Positions 35,040-45,559 of a stretch of DNA of 64,000 nt are shown here, piece by piece; the first letter of the stretch is position 1, and every line of letters begins with the position of its first letter. Below the pieces are notes generated by a model. That model saw only the letters and a program-made list of their open reading frames with translations, did no database searches and was not told where the DNA came from. A program made the position numbers and the translations under genes. This stretch comes from Hermetia illucens (lineage: Eukaryota > Arthropoda > Insecta > Diptera > Stratiomyidae): positions 48,349,017 through 48,413,016 of the forward strand of contig NC_051849.1 in assembly GCF_905115235.1 (NCBI RefSeq). Reading direction: 5' to 3'.

Positions 35040-35975
35040 TGTTTGATATTTATAGAGTTAGCTGCCAACGAAACAATGTGGAAATGGACGAAATGTAAAG
35101 TAAGGGTGGCATATGCTTTCAACGTGACAATCATTCTCCCGTAATCTGGCCAAATCGGTGGTCCACACAAACATGGGTTGAATGGCGTTAATGAAGAAAC
35201 TCTAGGCGTGTTTTTTGTATTCTTTACTTTTAATTAAAATGCATAATGATAATAAATTGCAATCTAATAAAATTATTTCTAATTCCATATTCTTAGAAAA
35301 CTGTAAACAATCTCTTATTTTATGCTAGATGTATTTTTGTAAAAATGTAAGACGTTTCCGACGAATTAAGAGGAAATATGATTAACGTTCTTTTATTTCT
35401 CAAAATTCCGATTGTTTCTTTATTGAAAGGAAACAAAAAATGTAATGCTGGTGACCGTGAAGTCTCAATGATATGATTTTGTGCTAATTAAGATTAAAGA
35501 AAACCCTCCAGCGAACCCCAACAAACCATGCACAAAGTGCAATGCCTTTTCCAATAGAACCTGTTTGGCACATCCAAATTATCGTTGTCGTTTCCGACGA
35601 CTTTTAAACTCAAAGCGGCAGTTTTACTGTATTAAATTCAAAGCGTAAACTCCCACTATTAGCGGTCCATGCATATATTCACTTCCCAAGTGAATGCAAT
35701 ATATCTGGTCCGTGGTTTCCCTCGGATACGCAATTAATGATATTTCGCCTCTGAATTCGCCGGAAAACGTCTCAGCGCGCCGAATACAGTTTCACGCTCC
35801 GGCTGGAAAATATAAAACAACTGAAAACCTTTGTTGAACATTACGGAACGAAATTGGGTAATAAATAATTCTCAAGATAAAGTTTGACAAGGTCCCGGAT
35901 CATTCCAGCGGCTCGCGGGGCGTTTGGAACTTCGGCACGGATTGTCTCAGGTGGCGTTAGTACTTGAAATTGGAA
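35040..35975. other. BUD13 intron 3
   Basis: AT-rich intron between exon 3 and the mini-exons. No further DLSP-type mini-exon or recognisable mobile element was seen in it. Confidence 0.5.
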
Positions 35976-35982
35976 ACTTGAC

Positions 35983-37802
35983 TGGCGGGGTGCCTTCTGG
36001 GCATGTAGGTTTTCTGTGGAGGGTAGCCAGTGCCCCCGAAGCGGTCCATTGCTCGGTCTCGACTGTCTGGTTGATATCTGATTGGCTTGTCTGCTCTGAG
36101 TGGTTGTGGATTCACGACTTGGATGCCCGATTTGATTGGACTTCTCGATCTGCGGTACGCTCGTGGGTCTTGTGAGATGTTTTCCTGTTTCTTGTCAAAG
36201 CCAGGGTAGTAGTTGCCCCTTGGAGGTGCGATCCGGTCCGGCGCAGGACGGTACGCTGGTTGTGCTGTTTCTGGACGACCTCCTTTCGTGCTGTTGATGG
36301 CGCTCGCGCGGGCCGTTGGCGGTATTGGCTCTTCAGGGTTCTTCTCGACTCGGAAGGGATTGAACGAACCTTTTCCGCCCATATCTGATTGAAATGAGTT
36401 ACTGTTTCGGCCAAAATCTGGTTTGAAACCTCGACCGTCATTGGTCTTCTGTGGTCGCGCAGCACGGCTGCCTTCCCCTCGCTTGTCTGGCAATGGACTG
36501 AGCGAAGTGGGGCCAGGATTCGATCGGAATGGATTATTGGATCTACCAGGCGACTGCCTTCTTGTGTGGTCCTCGCGCGGTTGTGCTGTGGAATGGGTCG
36601 GAGAGAGATTGCCGCGGAATGGATTGAATTTGTTCGGATCTTGCCGGGAACCTCGTGCGTAATCGTCTTTGTGGTGACTTGGTTTCGAATGGTAATCGGC
36701 GGAGCGTCCATTCTCGGATGCATACTCGTTCCGTCTGCTGTCGTGTTGCGCTCTTCCTGCGGGCGGCGGCGAGTAGTGTGGCCGGGTATAACTTGCTGGG
36801 CGGTGGTTGTCATGTCCGTCTTTGTGGCTCGTTTCCGGTTGGCGGTAGTGGCCATAATTGTCTCCTTTGGGTGCTCGGACGTACTCATCTCGTCTGCGGG
36901 CGTAGGCATCCTCAGAGTACGTAGTGGTCTTTTCACTTTTATAGTAATTTGCTGCAAATTTTCGCGCTTAACGTAAAGAATATGCCTTCATGCTAGTGTA
37001 TTCGGTCTTACCTTCGCGTTGCCTGGAGTCCCCGTCGCGTTGTCTTGAGTCCCTGTCTCGCGACCGGTAGTCCCCGTCGCGTGCTCTGTAGTCTCCTTCG
37101 CGCTGTCTGGAATCTCCGTCGCGTTGTCTTGAGTTCCTATCGCGTTGCCCTGAGTTTCTATCACGTTGTCTGGAGTTGTCGTCCCGCTGTCTGGAGTCTT
37201 CATCGCGCCTTCGCCTAATTGGCGAGTAATCGGCACTGGTGCGAGGTTTTCGCGACCCGTAGTCCGGTCGGCGGGGCGGGCTGTAGTCTCGTTTCACAGG
37301 ACTTCTGCTGCGTTTTCGCTCTGCATATCTGTGACTAGGGCCCTGATAGCGGCCATCGTTATGTGAAGATCTATCGCCGGAATTTCCCAAGCTTTTCCAT
37401 TTACTGTTGTTTCGGAAATCCTCGACCGCTTTCAGTTCTGGCGGGCGATCGTCCACGACCCCGACAATTTGTGGAGCATCTTCTCCGGTGAGTATGAAAT
37501 CGTCGTCATCATAGCGTTTTGATCTTTTGAAATCGACGTCATCGTCCACTATTTTCACCCTGAAAGATAGTTTTTACTCACAAATATTGAACGTCCTTTG
37601 CAAAGTGCCATTAACCCAATCCGCTTGCCGCCATCATAGCAATTCGCATTGAGTCTCTGGGGTACCAGCAGAGATGATTGAAATCGGGTAAATACCTTTC
37701 TGGATATGAGCGGGAACGATCTCGCCGTTTCTTCTTTCGGTGCTTGGTTTGATCGTCGTCCAGATACTTTTTTAAGTATTTTTTCTGGTCTATATTCGCC
37801 AT
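35983..37802 (-). CDS. BUD13: BUD13 N-terminal exons 1-3
   Basis: Exon 1 (37696-37802) starts MANIDQKKYLKKYLDDDQTK, like the AEYLKRYL start of human BUD13; the upstream in-frame ATG at 37823 is not favoured. Exon 2 (37012-37559) has VKIVDDDVDFKRSKRYDDDD, the family's VDDD block, then PPELKAVEDFRNNSKW, then an expanded run of xDSRQRD-type repeats. Exon 3 (about 35983-36951) starts ANYYKSEKTTTYSED and is a long Arg/Pro/Asn-rich disordered segment with NPFR and SPGRSNNPFRSNP motifs. Its right frame was fixed by splice phase; a longer open frame in the same DNA is out of phase with exons 2 and 4. The exon 3 donor (A, then GTCAAG) is weak and therefore uncertain. With the other exons the total is 830 codons, exactly in frame. 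The gene is divergent from FAM98. Confidence 0.85.
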
Positions 37803-38299
37803 TTTTACTTGACAGGTAAACACAACTCGTATGAAATTCGGCGTACCTCGATAGTCTTGTTCTTTATGCCAGTGAAAGGAGCGAATGATGGTCTAGGAGG
37901 CTAGCGGGTGCGTGAACCAATCAACTGTTGACGACGTGTGTACAGCTTTTAAATGGATTAAAACTGCAAATTAAGACGAACAATGAAAAGCAGTTATTAA
38001 AATTGAAATATCCGGATTGATTTAAAAATTTAAGAAGCATGTTTTAGATGCCAGCAAAACTCCACATATTAGGGTTGCCTTGCCCATTACATAGGATCGA
38101 ACCACCTGACGCGGTGGTGGAATACAACCGGCGACGGCGTATTCCCACCACATCGACAACTCCATCTACTGCTTGCCGCTGAGTTGACGTTTCCGCGCTA
38201 GCCGGTTGTCATTTGTCCCGAAAGTTCTTGAGGATTTTCTGCATTTTTCCTCAATATAGCCGTCTTTTCCAATATAGCCGATCGATAATACCATCAGCA
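37803..38299. promoter_or_regulatory. Shared BUD13/FAM98 bidirectional promoter region
   Basis: Start codons of the two divergent genes are 497 bp apart, so both 5-prime UTRs and promoters must lie here unless there are upstream non-coding exons. It is less AT-rich than the flanks, has no obvious TATA box facing either gene, and contains a TCGATA word (38279-38288, GATCGATAAT), resembling part of the insect DRE element. A small hairpin, TGGTGGAATAC to GCGTATTCCCACCA, lies near 38120-38155. Regulation itself is inferred. Confidence 0.55.
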
Positions 38300-38343
38300 A
38301 TGAGAGGCGAGGCGGACATAGTTGAATCTCTGAAGGCGGTTGG
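38300..38343 (+). CDS. FAM98: FAM98 exon 1 (44 nt)
   Basis: The ATG at 38300 opens MRGEADIVESLKAVG and stops at a strong GGGTAAGTA donor after two bases of a Gly codon. The next exon at 45560 supplies the third base and continues YDGKYVEEKALQ. This recreates the family N-terminus (human FAM98A METDILESLEDLGYKGPLLE). The exact phase fit across a 7.2-kb intron and the gene-family match make the assignment strong despite the tiny exon. Confidence 0.85.
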
Positions 38344-39884
38344 GTAAGTACTGAGTGGATTAAACTTCCAATACGTGAGGAGGACGGGGATCAGCAATGT
38401 TGTGAAATGGCGAAGGACAGTTGAGGAACATTTACGTACCGTGTCCCAGTGTCCGCTTAAGTTTGGTTTTGAGGTGCATGGAAATGATGGAAAGATACCC
38501 TGAGTGGCAATATGGAAGGGGCTACAGATTCAATGGGTCGGAAGAAGTATAATCCGTTTCCGGTTTCACTACCCAATATTCTCCAACTCGAGTTTGCACT
38601 CTAATTTCTCCCACCTTTGGAACATATCTGACTTAAAACAACTTTTAATGAAGGCAAACGCCTCTTCTTTCCAGTATTTCAAAATCCCAAAGAATTCCTT
38701 TTCCAGCTGTTACATTAAGTAGGCGGATTGCAATCTGCAATGCGATGCTTTGCTATATGCTTCCATGGGGAGCCCAGTCCTCTTTGATTTTGCGTTTAGA
38801 AAGTGAAACTTTTCCTTCCTTTACTGTTCAGAAGGTTGTTTTGAAAAGGGAACAAATCTGAATCGTATATCTCGTTCGGCTCTCCTCCAGGAAAGGAATT
38901 CAGGCTCCAGAGTTCGACCCGAATATGACGAAATTGTTTGTCCTGATGGAAATTTTAAGGATCTACGAAATGTTGGAGAGCATTAGGCCAGAGAAACGAG
39001 TTGAAATGAATGTCCTGAACACACAAAAAAGCAAAATTGGTAAAGTTTTGAATTTTCAAAGCTATTCTGTGAGGAACAGGGGATGGGACGGATACATAGA
39101 AGTAAAAAAGGTTCCCTTTTCTGATTCCCTTCCCTTTCAAAGCAGCGTCATTTTCATGTCACAACGCTAGGATTTCGCCCTGTGAGTTGGGGCTAAAGAA
39201 TACACTCAAATTCTTCCCTGCTTATTTTGAAAGGCGACTAAAATGGATAGAAATTCGTGCGCTACCAAGTTGCAAACTTCGAAACTCTCGGATAGGGCTG
39301 ACCTTACGCCGAAAACATTGGGCTATCCAAAACGGACTGTGATTGCATGATTGGTTTTTGAAATGTGCTCACGCTCGTTGGCAAACTGTCGCCAGAAAGC
39401 ACGTCCTCCAACTCCAGCGAAAATTTTAAAGATATAAGTTCGATATTTTGGGCTGGGTGTAAGCCAAGTGAGACGGCGGGACTCCGGAGAATACTCCTCT
39501 CACATTTTGCGGCGATGAGCCTTTGTATTCTGGAAATCCAAGTGGTAGCAGATGAGGATCTCGTATCATATTGTTTCTGAATACTTTTGGAAAGCGGGCT
39601 CTCTTTATCTGGGAACCGGTGTCTGATGAACTTCGGATTGCAAAATTCTGGTCCAGGTTAAGGAGCATCACACTTGCACAACGCTATGAACCTTGGGAAA
39701 CTTCTAACATAGTGGAGAAGGATGGTTTCTACCAGCAATTACACGCAGTTCGGGGGAGACTTTGTAAAGTGATACTGTGATCGTGATGTGTAACGATGAG
39801 AGTCCAGCATTGCATCACCTTGGCACCAACAAGGTCACCAAGGTTTTCAACCAATCAAACTTCCCTAAGGTTTGCAGTCGTGAA
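38344..39884. other. FAM98 intron 1, left part
   Basis: No coding exon or element recognised up to the LINE at 39885. Frames of 60-80 codons show no domain. Confidence 0.4.
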
Positions 39885-40830
39885 CATCGACTACGCGAAA
39901 TAATATATGGAACCCGACGGCCCGTGCTAGAGCTAACTCGAATGCTTGCAGTTCGGCAGTTGGTGTTCATCAAGGAAGCGCCCTCTCAACACTCTTTGTT
40001 CTTGTTATGGACACCGCCACACGGGATATCCAACGTCCTGGGCCCTACACACTGCTTTATGCAGATGATGTTTTCCTAGCATCTGATAGCAAAAATGATC
40101 TCGAGCAACTTGTCCAAAAATGGAATGATCGCCTCATGCAACACCGTCTCAGATTGAATCTAAACAAAACTGAATTTTTGACGACCGATCCCCATGAAAC
40201 AGGCACAATCACTGTCAGCGGCAGTGACCTGCCCAGAAGTGAGCGATTCAAATACCTCGGGTCAACGCTATCAACCAATGGAGAACTGCATTATGAAATT
40301 GCTTCATGCATTAACGCCACCTGGATGAAATGGCGTTCCACAACTGGTGTTCTTTGTGACCAACGTATAAACGAACGTCTCAAATCTATATTTACCGCAA
40401 TGTCGTCCGGCATGTCGCTCTCTATGGTTCTGAGTGTTGGCCAACTATAAAAGACAATGAACGGCATCTTGCGGTAATGGAGACGAAGATGTTGCGTTGG
40501 ACTAGTGGCGTGACACGGTTTGATAACATTTGAAATGAGGATATCCGCGATCGTTATGGGGTTGCATCGACCGTGAAAAAATTGCGAGAGAGGCGTCTAC
40601 GATAGTATGGTCACGCACTTCGTGCTAACGAGAATTCACTTGGTCTGAACATCGAAGTCGATGGTAAATGACCAAAAGGCAGGCCTAAACAACGATGTCT
40701 TGATACGCTGGATGGAAATTTAAAATCCTTGAGATTGCATCCAGATCAGGCATCTATAGAGCCAAATGACGAAATCGATCACCACGAGCCGACCCACTTG
40801 TGAACGGGACAAAGGATTAAGAAAAGAAGA
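39885..40830 (+). mobile_element. LINE family B relic in FAM98 intron 1
   Basis: Frames carry an RT block with VHQGSALS-like text near 39965, MDTATRDIQRPGPYTLLYAD and DVFLAS (40007-40085, containing the YADD catalytic box), NKTEFLTTDPHETGTITVSG, SDLPRSERFKYLGSTLS (40163-40270) and a C-terminal RRLRW-type region to LDTLDGNLK near 40710. The end reads CGAACGGGACAAAGGATTAA. Frame breaks occur from about 40385 on. RTE-like. Confidence 0.85.
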
Positions 40831-41260
40831 TTTAATTCCAACTTAAGTTCGCATTTTTCTCAAAGATAATGTTTTTTTCTGTTCTTTTTCTTTTCTTAGA
40901 AAGCTTCTTGGTCCCTTGACCACTATTTTTAGGATTTCCAAATTTTACTTAAGTTAATTGTAGTACATATTTCAACGAATCTTGTACATCGTTCGTTTTT
41001 GTACAAAACTCTGCCAATTGCGGCTTCATTGAGTCGCTTCTCTGAATTCGCGATGGAAGCCCTGCGAATCATAAGTCCGCAAAGATTCCTACATTTGCTA
41101 CGGCAACACTTACCGTGATAATGAGATATGATCCATTTCACACTGTTGGTGTCGGATAGGGCTTACCGTTTTCATGAGACGTAAAACTGTTAGTCAGTTT
41201 TCCTTACTTGTAACGAAATTCACAATTCTTTTAAGTAATTAATCATAGTTTTCAGTGTAC

Positions 41261-41519
41261 GGATAGCTGAGTAGTTAGAGGGCGAGACTGTCATACGGAA
41301 GGTCGCGGTGCAAATCTCACTAGTGGCAGTCGAATTTGTATCGTGATTTGACATCGGATAGCAGTCGCCTCAGCTGTGAATGAGTATCTGAGTCAAATCA
41401 GGGTAATAATCTCGGACGAGCGCAATGCTGACCACGTTGCCTCCTACGATCTTGAATGAAGTGCTCCAACACATTTCAAGGCCCTGATCCAATATGGATT
41501 GTTGCGCCAACGATTATTA
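41261..41519 (+). mobile_element. tRNA-derived SINE, copy 1, with target-site duplication
   Basis: The head GGATAGCTGAGTAGTTAGAG (A-box-like) and GGTGCAAATCTCAC (B-box-like) resemble a pol III tRNA promoter. The body is shared with copies at 21994 and 23836, and the tail is CGCCAACGATTATTATTAAT. It is flanked by an imperfect duplication of about 21 bp: TTAATCATAGTTTTCAG.. at 41239-41260 and TTAATCATAATTTCAG.. at 41520-41540. Read on its own strand, 259 bp, it shows LINE-like insertion. It sits in FAM98 intron 1 on the sense strand. Not a functional tRNA. Confidence 0.85.
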
Positions 41520-42369
41520 TTAATCATAATTTCAGAGTACACAAAAAAAATTATCACTGTTTTGTCGCACATTCATTATATGCAATACCCCTCCAGGGGC
41601 AGCGTTGAAATTTACTCTACTTTAGGTCAGGTTCAAATTTAATTCTGGAAGGAAAGTTTTTGTCAATCATTAACGGTTTTGCACATCGTTAGATGAATTA
41701 TAATAGCAATAAACGTGTTCCATTTTGAAATGTTCGATGGCGTAATCTCTGTGGGGTATACAATCTGCCCTATAACTCGATGTTTGAACTCTAGCACTAT
41801 TGAACGATTTTGCACATCGTCAGGTGAATTAATATTACACTATTTAGACCAGATCACCCATGAATTCCATTCGTCTGGCCAAGCACCAAACACCTCGAGT
41901 CCAAGATTTTTCACTTGCCAATCTTATTCAGGTCGGCAATTGCGGTGAACTCGGAATTGCATCCATGGACTTCCTTCTATCCGGCGACCACCTGATATAA
42001 AGCCATCGAGTATTATTTACTTTATAAGCATCTCGACAAAAGGAAATTGGACTAATGTAAAACGACAAGGTACATGAAGGGGAAACCCATTTGAAGCTCC
42101 GCTTTTCTAATTACAATAAACCAAGAACCGTTCACCATTTCATCAGTTTGACCAGCGTCTTTTTCTGCTCGTACGACGACACTACTTATGGTTGGTTGCG
42201 TGTTGTGTTGGGAAGCTACTATCCCAGGCCGATGTTCGCTTGTGCATTCGTAGAGTGGTGGGTTAAGGTGAGCCAAGAAATGATCCACTGTAAACTAGCC
42301 GTACTGCAAGTTTATAGTGGAGTATTACCGATGCCATAGCCACGACATCTGCCGCAGTTCTAAATGCAT

Positions 42370-43250
42370 CATTCAATTTGCAGCCCCTGGATATATTTAT
42401 TCAAAGCACTGCACTCAGAACAACCGATAGACTTGATTCGCTTAGATCTATAGGGAACGGACGTGTGGAGCACAGAGCACTGGAAAAGATACTGGCAGAA
42501 CTGAATTCAGTTCTTACGATGCTTACTGTTTCTGGGGGTCCCCGTACATCTGTTTGGTAGAAGATATGATGTAAACATGAAATGTAGAGGGAATTGGAAA
42601 TTCCTAGAGGAATGCGTGGCGGAATACGCGGAGGTCTTCTACACCTATGGCTCAAAAATGAAACAGAGTTCTGGAGCCGGAGTTTACCTCTCGTATGAAA
42701 GCGAGAAGTAGGGTTGTCCTCTGAGACAGTATACAATAGTTTTTCAAACTGAATTATATGCGATCCGAAGGGCGGTATACTGGGTGATTGGCGAGCGAAA
42801 AAGAAGGCGATAGCTAGGCTATATCGAGGAATGCAGAACCTGTTTGAACTCTATTCCTAGATTCCATACGATAGAACTACCCTGGGTACCTGGTCGCTGT
42901 GGTGTACAAAGAATTGCAATCTCGGAAGCCTTCAATCTCCCCCATGCCAGGACCGAAACCGGTAACTGGAGTATCAGTAGCGTTGGCTAAAACTGTTTTC
43001 ATAAACTTAAAATAAGGTGCCATAATGACAGATGGCAGAGCCTAAGCGCTGCCAAACACACTAAACTTTTCCTGCCAGAGTCTAACATGAGGGAAAACAG
43101 GGAGACTCGCAGAAGTATTGTAGGCATTCTGACACGCCATAATTCACTAGCTGGAAATATGTTTAGAATAGGAATTGTGCACGGCACATTTTTTATATGA
43201 AGGTCTCTCCTGTGGACGCACCAAACCTCAGATTATAGGTGCTAATATGT
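42370..43250 (+). mobile_element. LOA/I-like LINE 3-prime fragment (RNase H) in FAM98 intron 1
   Basis: Text includes LRTTDRLDSLRSIGNGRVEH (42405-42465), a degraded RNase H with EVFYTYGSKMKQSSGAGVYL (42630-42690), TIVFQTELYAIRRAVYWVIG (42735-42795) and LPWVPGRCGVQRIAISEA (42880-42935). A tail follows with RRSIVGILTRHNSLAGNMFR near 43110. Frames are broken. Same type as 17680-18821. Confidence 0.7.
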
Positions 43251-43589
43251 TTCAGTTGCAAAGGGTAGCATCACATCTACTAACGGAAATCCTGGCATAC
43301 TTAAACGAATCTGGGATTCTAACGGTAATCTCGCGGTGTTTCTAGCTATTAAATTATTCGAGATAATTAGTCTTGTAGCACTGACGAAGAGAAGAACAAG
43401 TGATTTACGAAAAACCGGTATTTTCAAAGTTAATAAATGTTACGAATGTTGCGAAAAGAAAAGACAAGTCTAAATTATTTCATAGAATCTGGGATATTCT
43501 GTTAGACAGGAGAGTCAAGTACAATGGGCGACCACGGTCTGAGTGCTCAGAGGCTATAAAAAGCTTCTCCCATCACAAACACACACACC

Positions 43590-43975
43590 ATTCTAGATGA
43601 AGTATCTCGTCAACTCTGAGCGTTTCCAACAGGCTACCTCGCACGCAAGCCGAAGAAATTTGCCGTGGATTTCTCAACCAGAACAGAGTGGAGAACAAGT
43701 GACGTGTTGCGAGGCTATGACAGTGTTTTTCACCGAATGGAGTCAGTGTGCAGCTGAGTCGTATGGTCTCTCAGTGCCAGTGTATTCCAGGCCAGAGAAC
43801 CAAGCGTAACGTAGCCACTGTGAACGATAGCCAAGCGGGCACTAAGAGTATGTGCTCAGTGGCTCCACGCAAATGCATATAAGATTACGGCGGTATGCAC
43901 GGGGCATTGGCCTATAGGGTCGCCAGACTCGGCATACCCTACAATTCGCATTGCCGAAGCTGAGGAATACTAGCT
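43590..43975 (+). mobile_element. LINE family C fragment (RNase H end)
   Basis: The reverse complement of 43850-43970 matches 56865-56960 (GCGAATTGTAGGGTATGCCG, ATGCATTTGC). Upstream text on the plus strand resembles the FPTRTEWKTGG..GYDTVFF region of the family. A short broken piece. Confidence 0.65.
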
Positions 43976-43999
43976 AAAGCCAGGCTGTTCCTGTGTTGA

Positions 44000-44900
44000 A
44001 ATAGTTTGTATTTTCTTTCGTCCAATTGATTGCCATGTTGTCATTTTTCACCTGCTTGCACATTATGTCTGAAAGCCCAGATTCACAGCATTTGAAATGA
44101 AACGACAATAGTACAGTGATCCATGGAAACTTCGTAGTTGCTTGAGCTTCGTAACTGTTGGCGGAAAATCACGTAGCGCCTCTACTCGTGACGCTGGTAA
44201 TGTAATTTCTCTCTTCTCCAACTCCATTTCCTGTGCACCTAAAATGCATTTCGCGATATCAGTCACGAGACCACGGCTGTTAAAAATGGTGTGCTGCTCA
44301 TGCGGATTCTCTGATCAAACCAAAATCGAGTCTCCTTAAAATCTCGTCAATAAATCGTTGGAAAGACATTGGAAGAGGTTTCGTACACCAAACGTCACCA
44401 CTAAAAACTCGTTCAAACCGTATGATGCCGTGATTACAGTTGTTTTGGGGATGTTACTTTTGGCAATCGGAGTTTGATGGGAAGCTCTTTATATATATAT
44501 TTTGCTAAAGATTCGTTTACCAGCTAGCCCTGCGAGAACGTTCTCAATGTGTCCCATTGGACGACAATGGCCCATCTTAAACAGGTACTTGAAATCCGTC
44601 GCAGCAAATTACTCGGGAGCAAGTCGACGACTTCCTTCGGCGACTGATGTAGGCCGGAAGGTTTGCCTAGAACGGATCGCACGGTTCGTATACTTTGTCT
44701 GCCACTTCGGCCAACTCTGATAGGTCCGTAGTTTCCGACACGCTTAATCTCCCGAAAATTTTCGAGCAGATGCCCCAGTCAAAACGAACTTCAGGAACAG
44801 CTTCGACACTCCCGATTTCCTCTCAAAGGCCCTAAGACACATATGCAACTGGGACCACATGCCTTCTGTGATATCATAGAGTTTGGCAACATATTCTGGT
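44000..44900 (-). mobile_element. Gypsy-type LTR retrotransposon fossil in FAM98 intron 1
   Basis: Minus-strand remnants of gypsy-type reverse transcriptase and the following connection region lie around 44000-44500 (PASRVEALRDFPPTVTKLKQ near 44190). A gag-like stretch is possible around 44500-44760. It is short, broken in many places and without visible LTRs, hence old. Confidence 0.6.
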
Positions 44901-45559
44901 TATGTCGATCGCGTTCTAGGCTTATAGATCATTAACACCATTCGGTTGTGCGGCATACTTGCACCATCAAAGTACGTGGACGTGCTGATGAGAAGGCGCT
45001 AATGATAGTGGATAGGTCACATAATAATAATAGTCTCCATTGCTGACTACGCCATGCCTTAATAGAGTATAGTCTTCCCGGGTAATCTTGAAAAAGTGAA
45101 ACACTTGTTGCTTTGTAACTATTATTTCTTACCAATACCAATTTTAGAAGGTTTTTCTATGCTTTCGAGCCGTTTTCAAAGTTTATTCTATTCCATGGCG
45201 ATTAAATTTTCATCTTGGGATTGGCCATCGGTCATCTAAGTTACTCGGAACAATATTTCATTGCCACTCAGGGAATCTTTCCAAAACAGTTAGTTTCGTG
45301 GCGTGGGTGAAGTGTGAGATACACAATGTCGATCTCTTGCTCGAGGTTTGAATCACGGCCACGGCGTATGTCTGTGATTGGCCGAATGCGGTGGTCTAAT
45401 ATGTCTGCTAAAAACTACTACTACGGTCTCCTTTTGTCTCTTCAAGATGCTGATTATACATTGCCCTAGACCATATATTCTTATGTACATGCCCCAGTTT
45501 ATGTGAAAATTTGGTTCTATTCACTTCAAATTGGAATATTTCTTTTGCATTCCATTTAG

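Noticed and set aside
41261-41330. Possible functional tRNA gene
   Set aside because: Only the A- and B-box-like parts are preserved, no cloverleaf forms, and the same head occurs in other copies attached to a common body, so it is a SINE.
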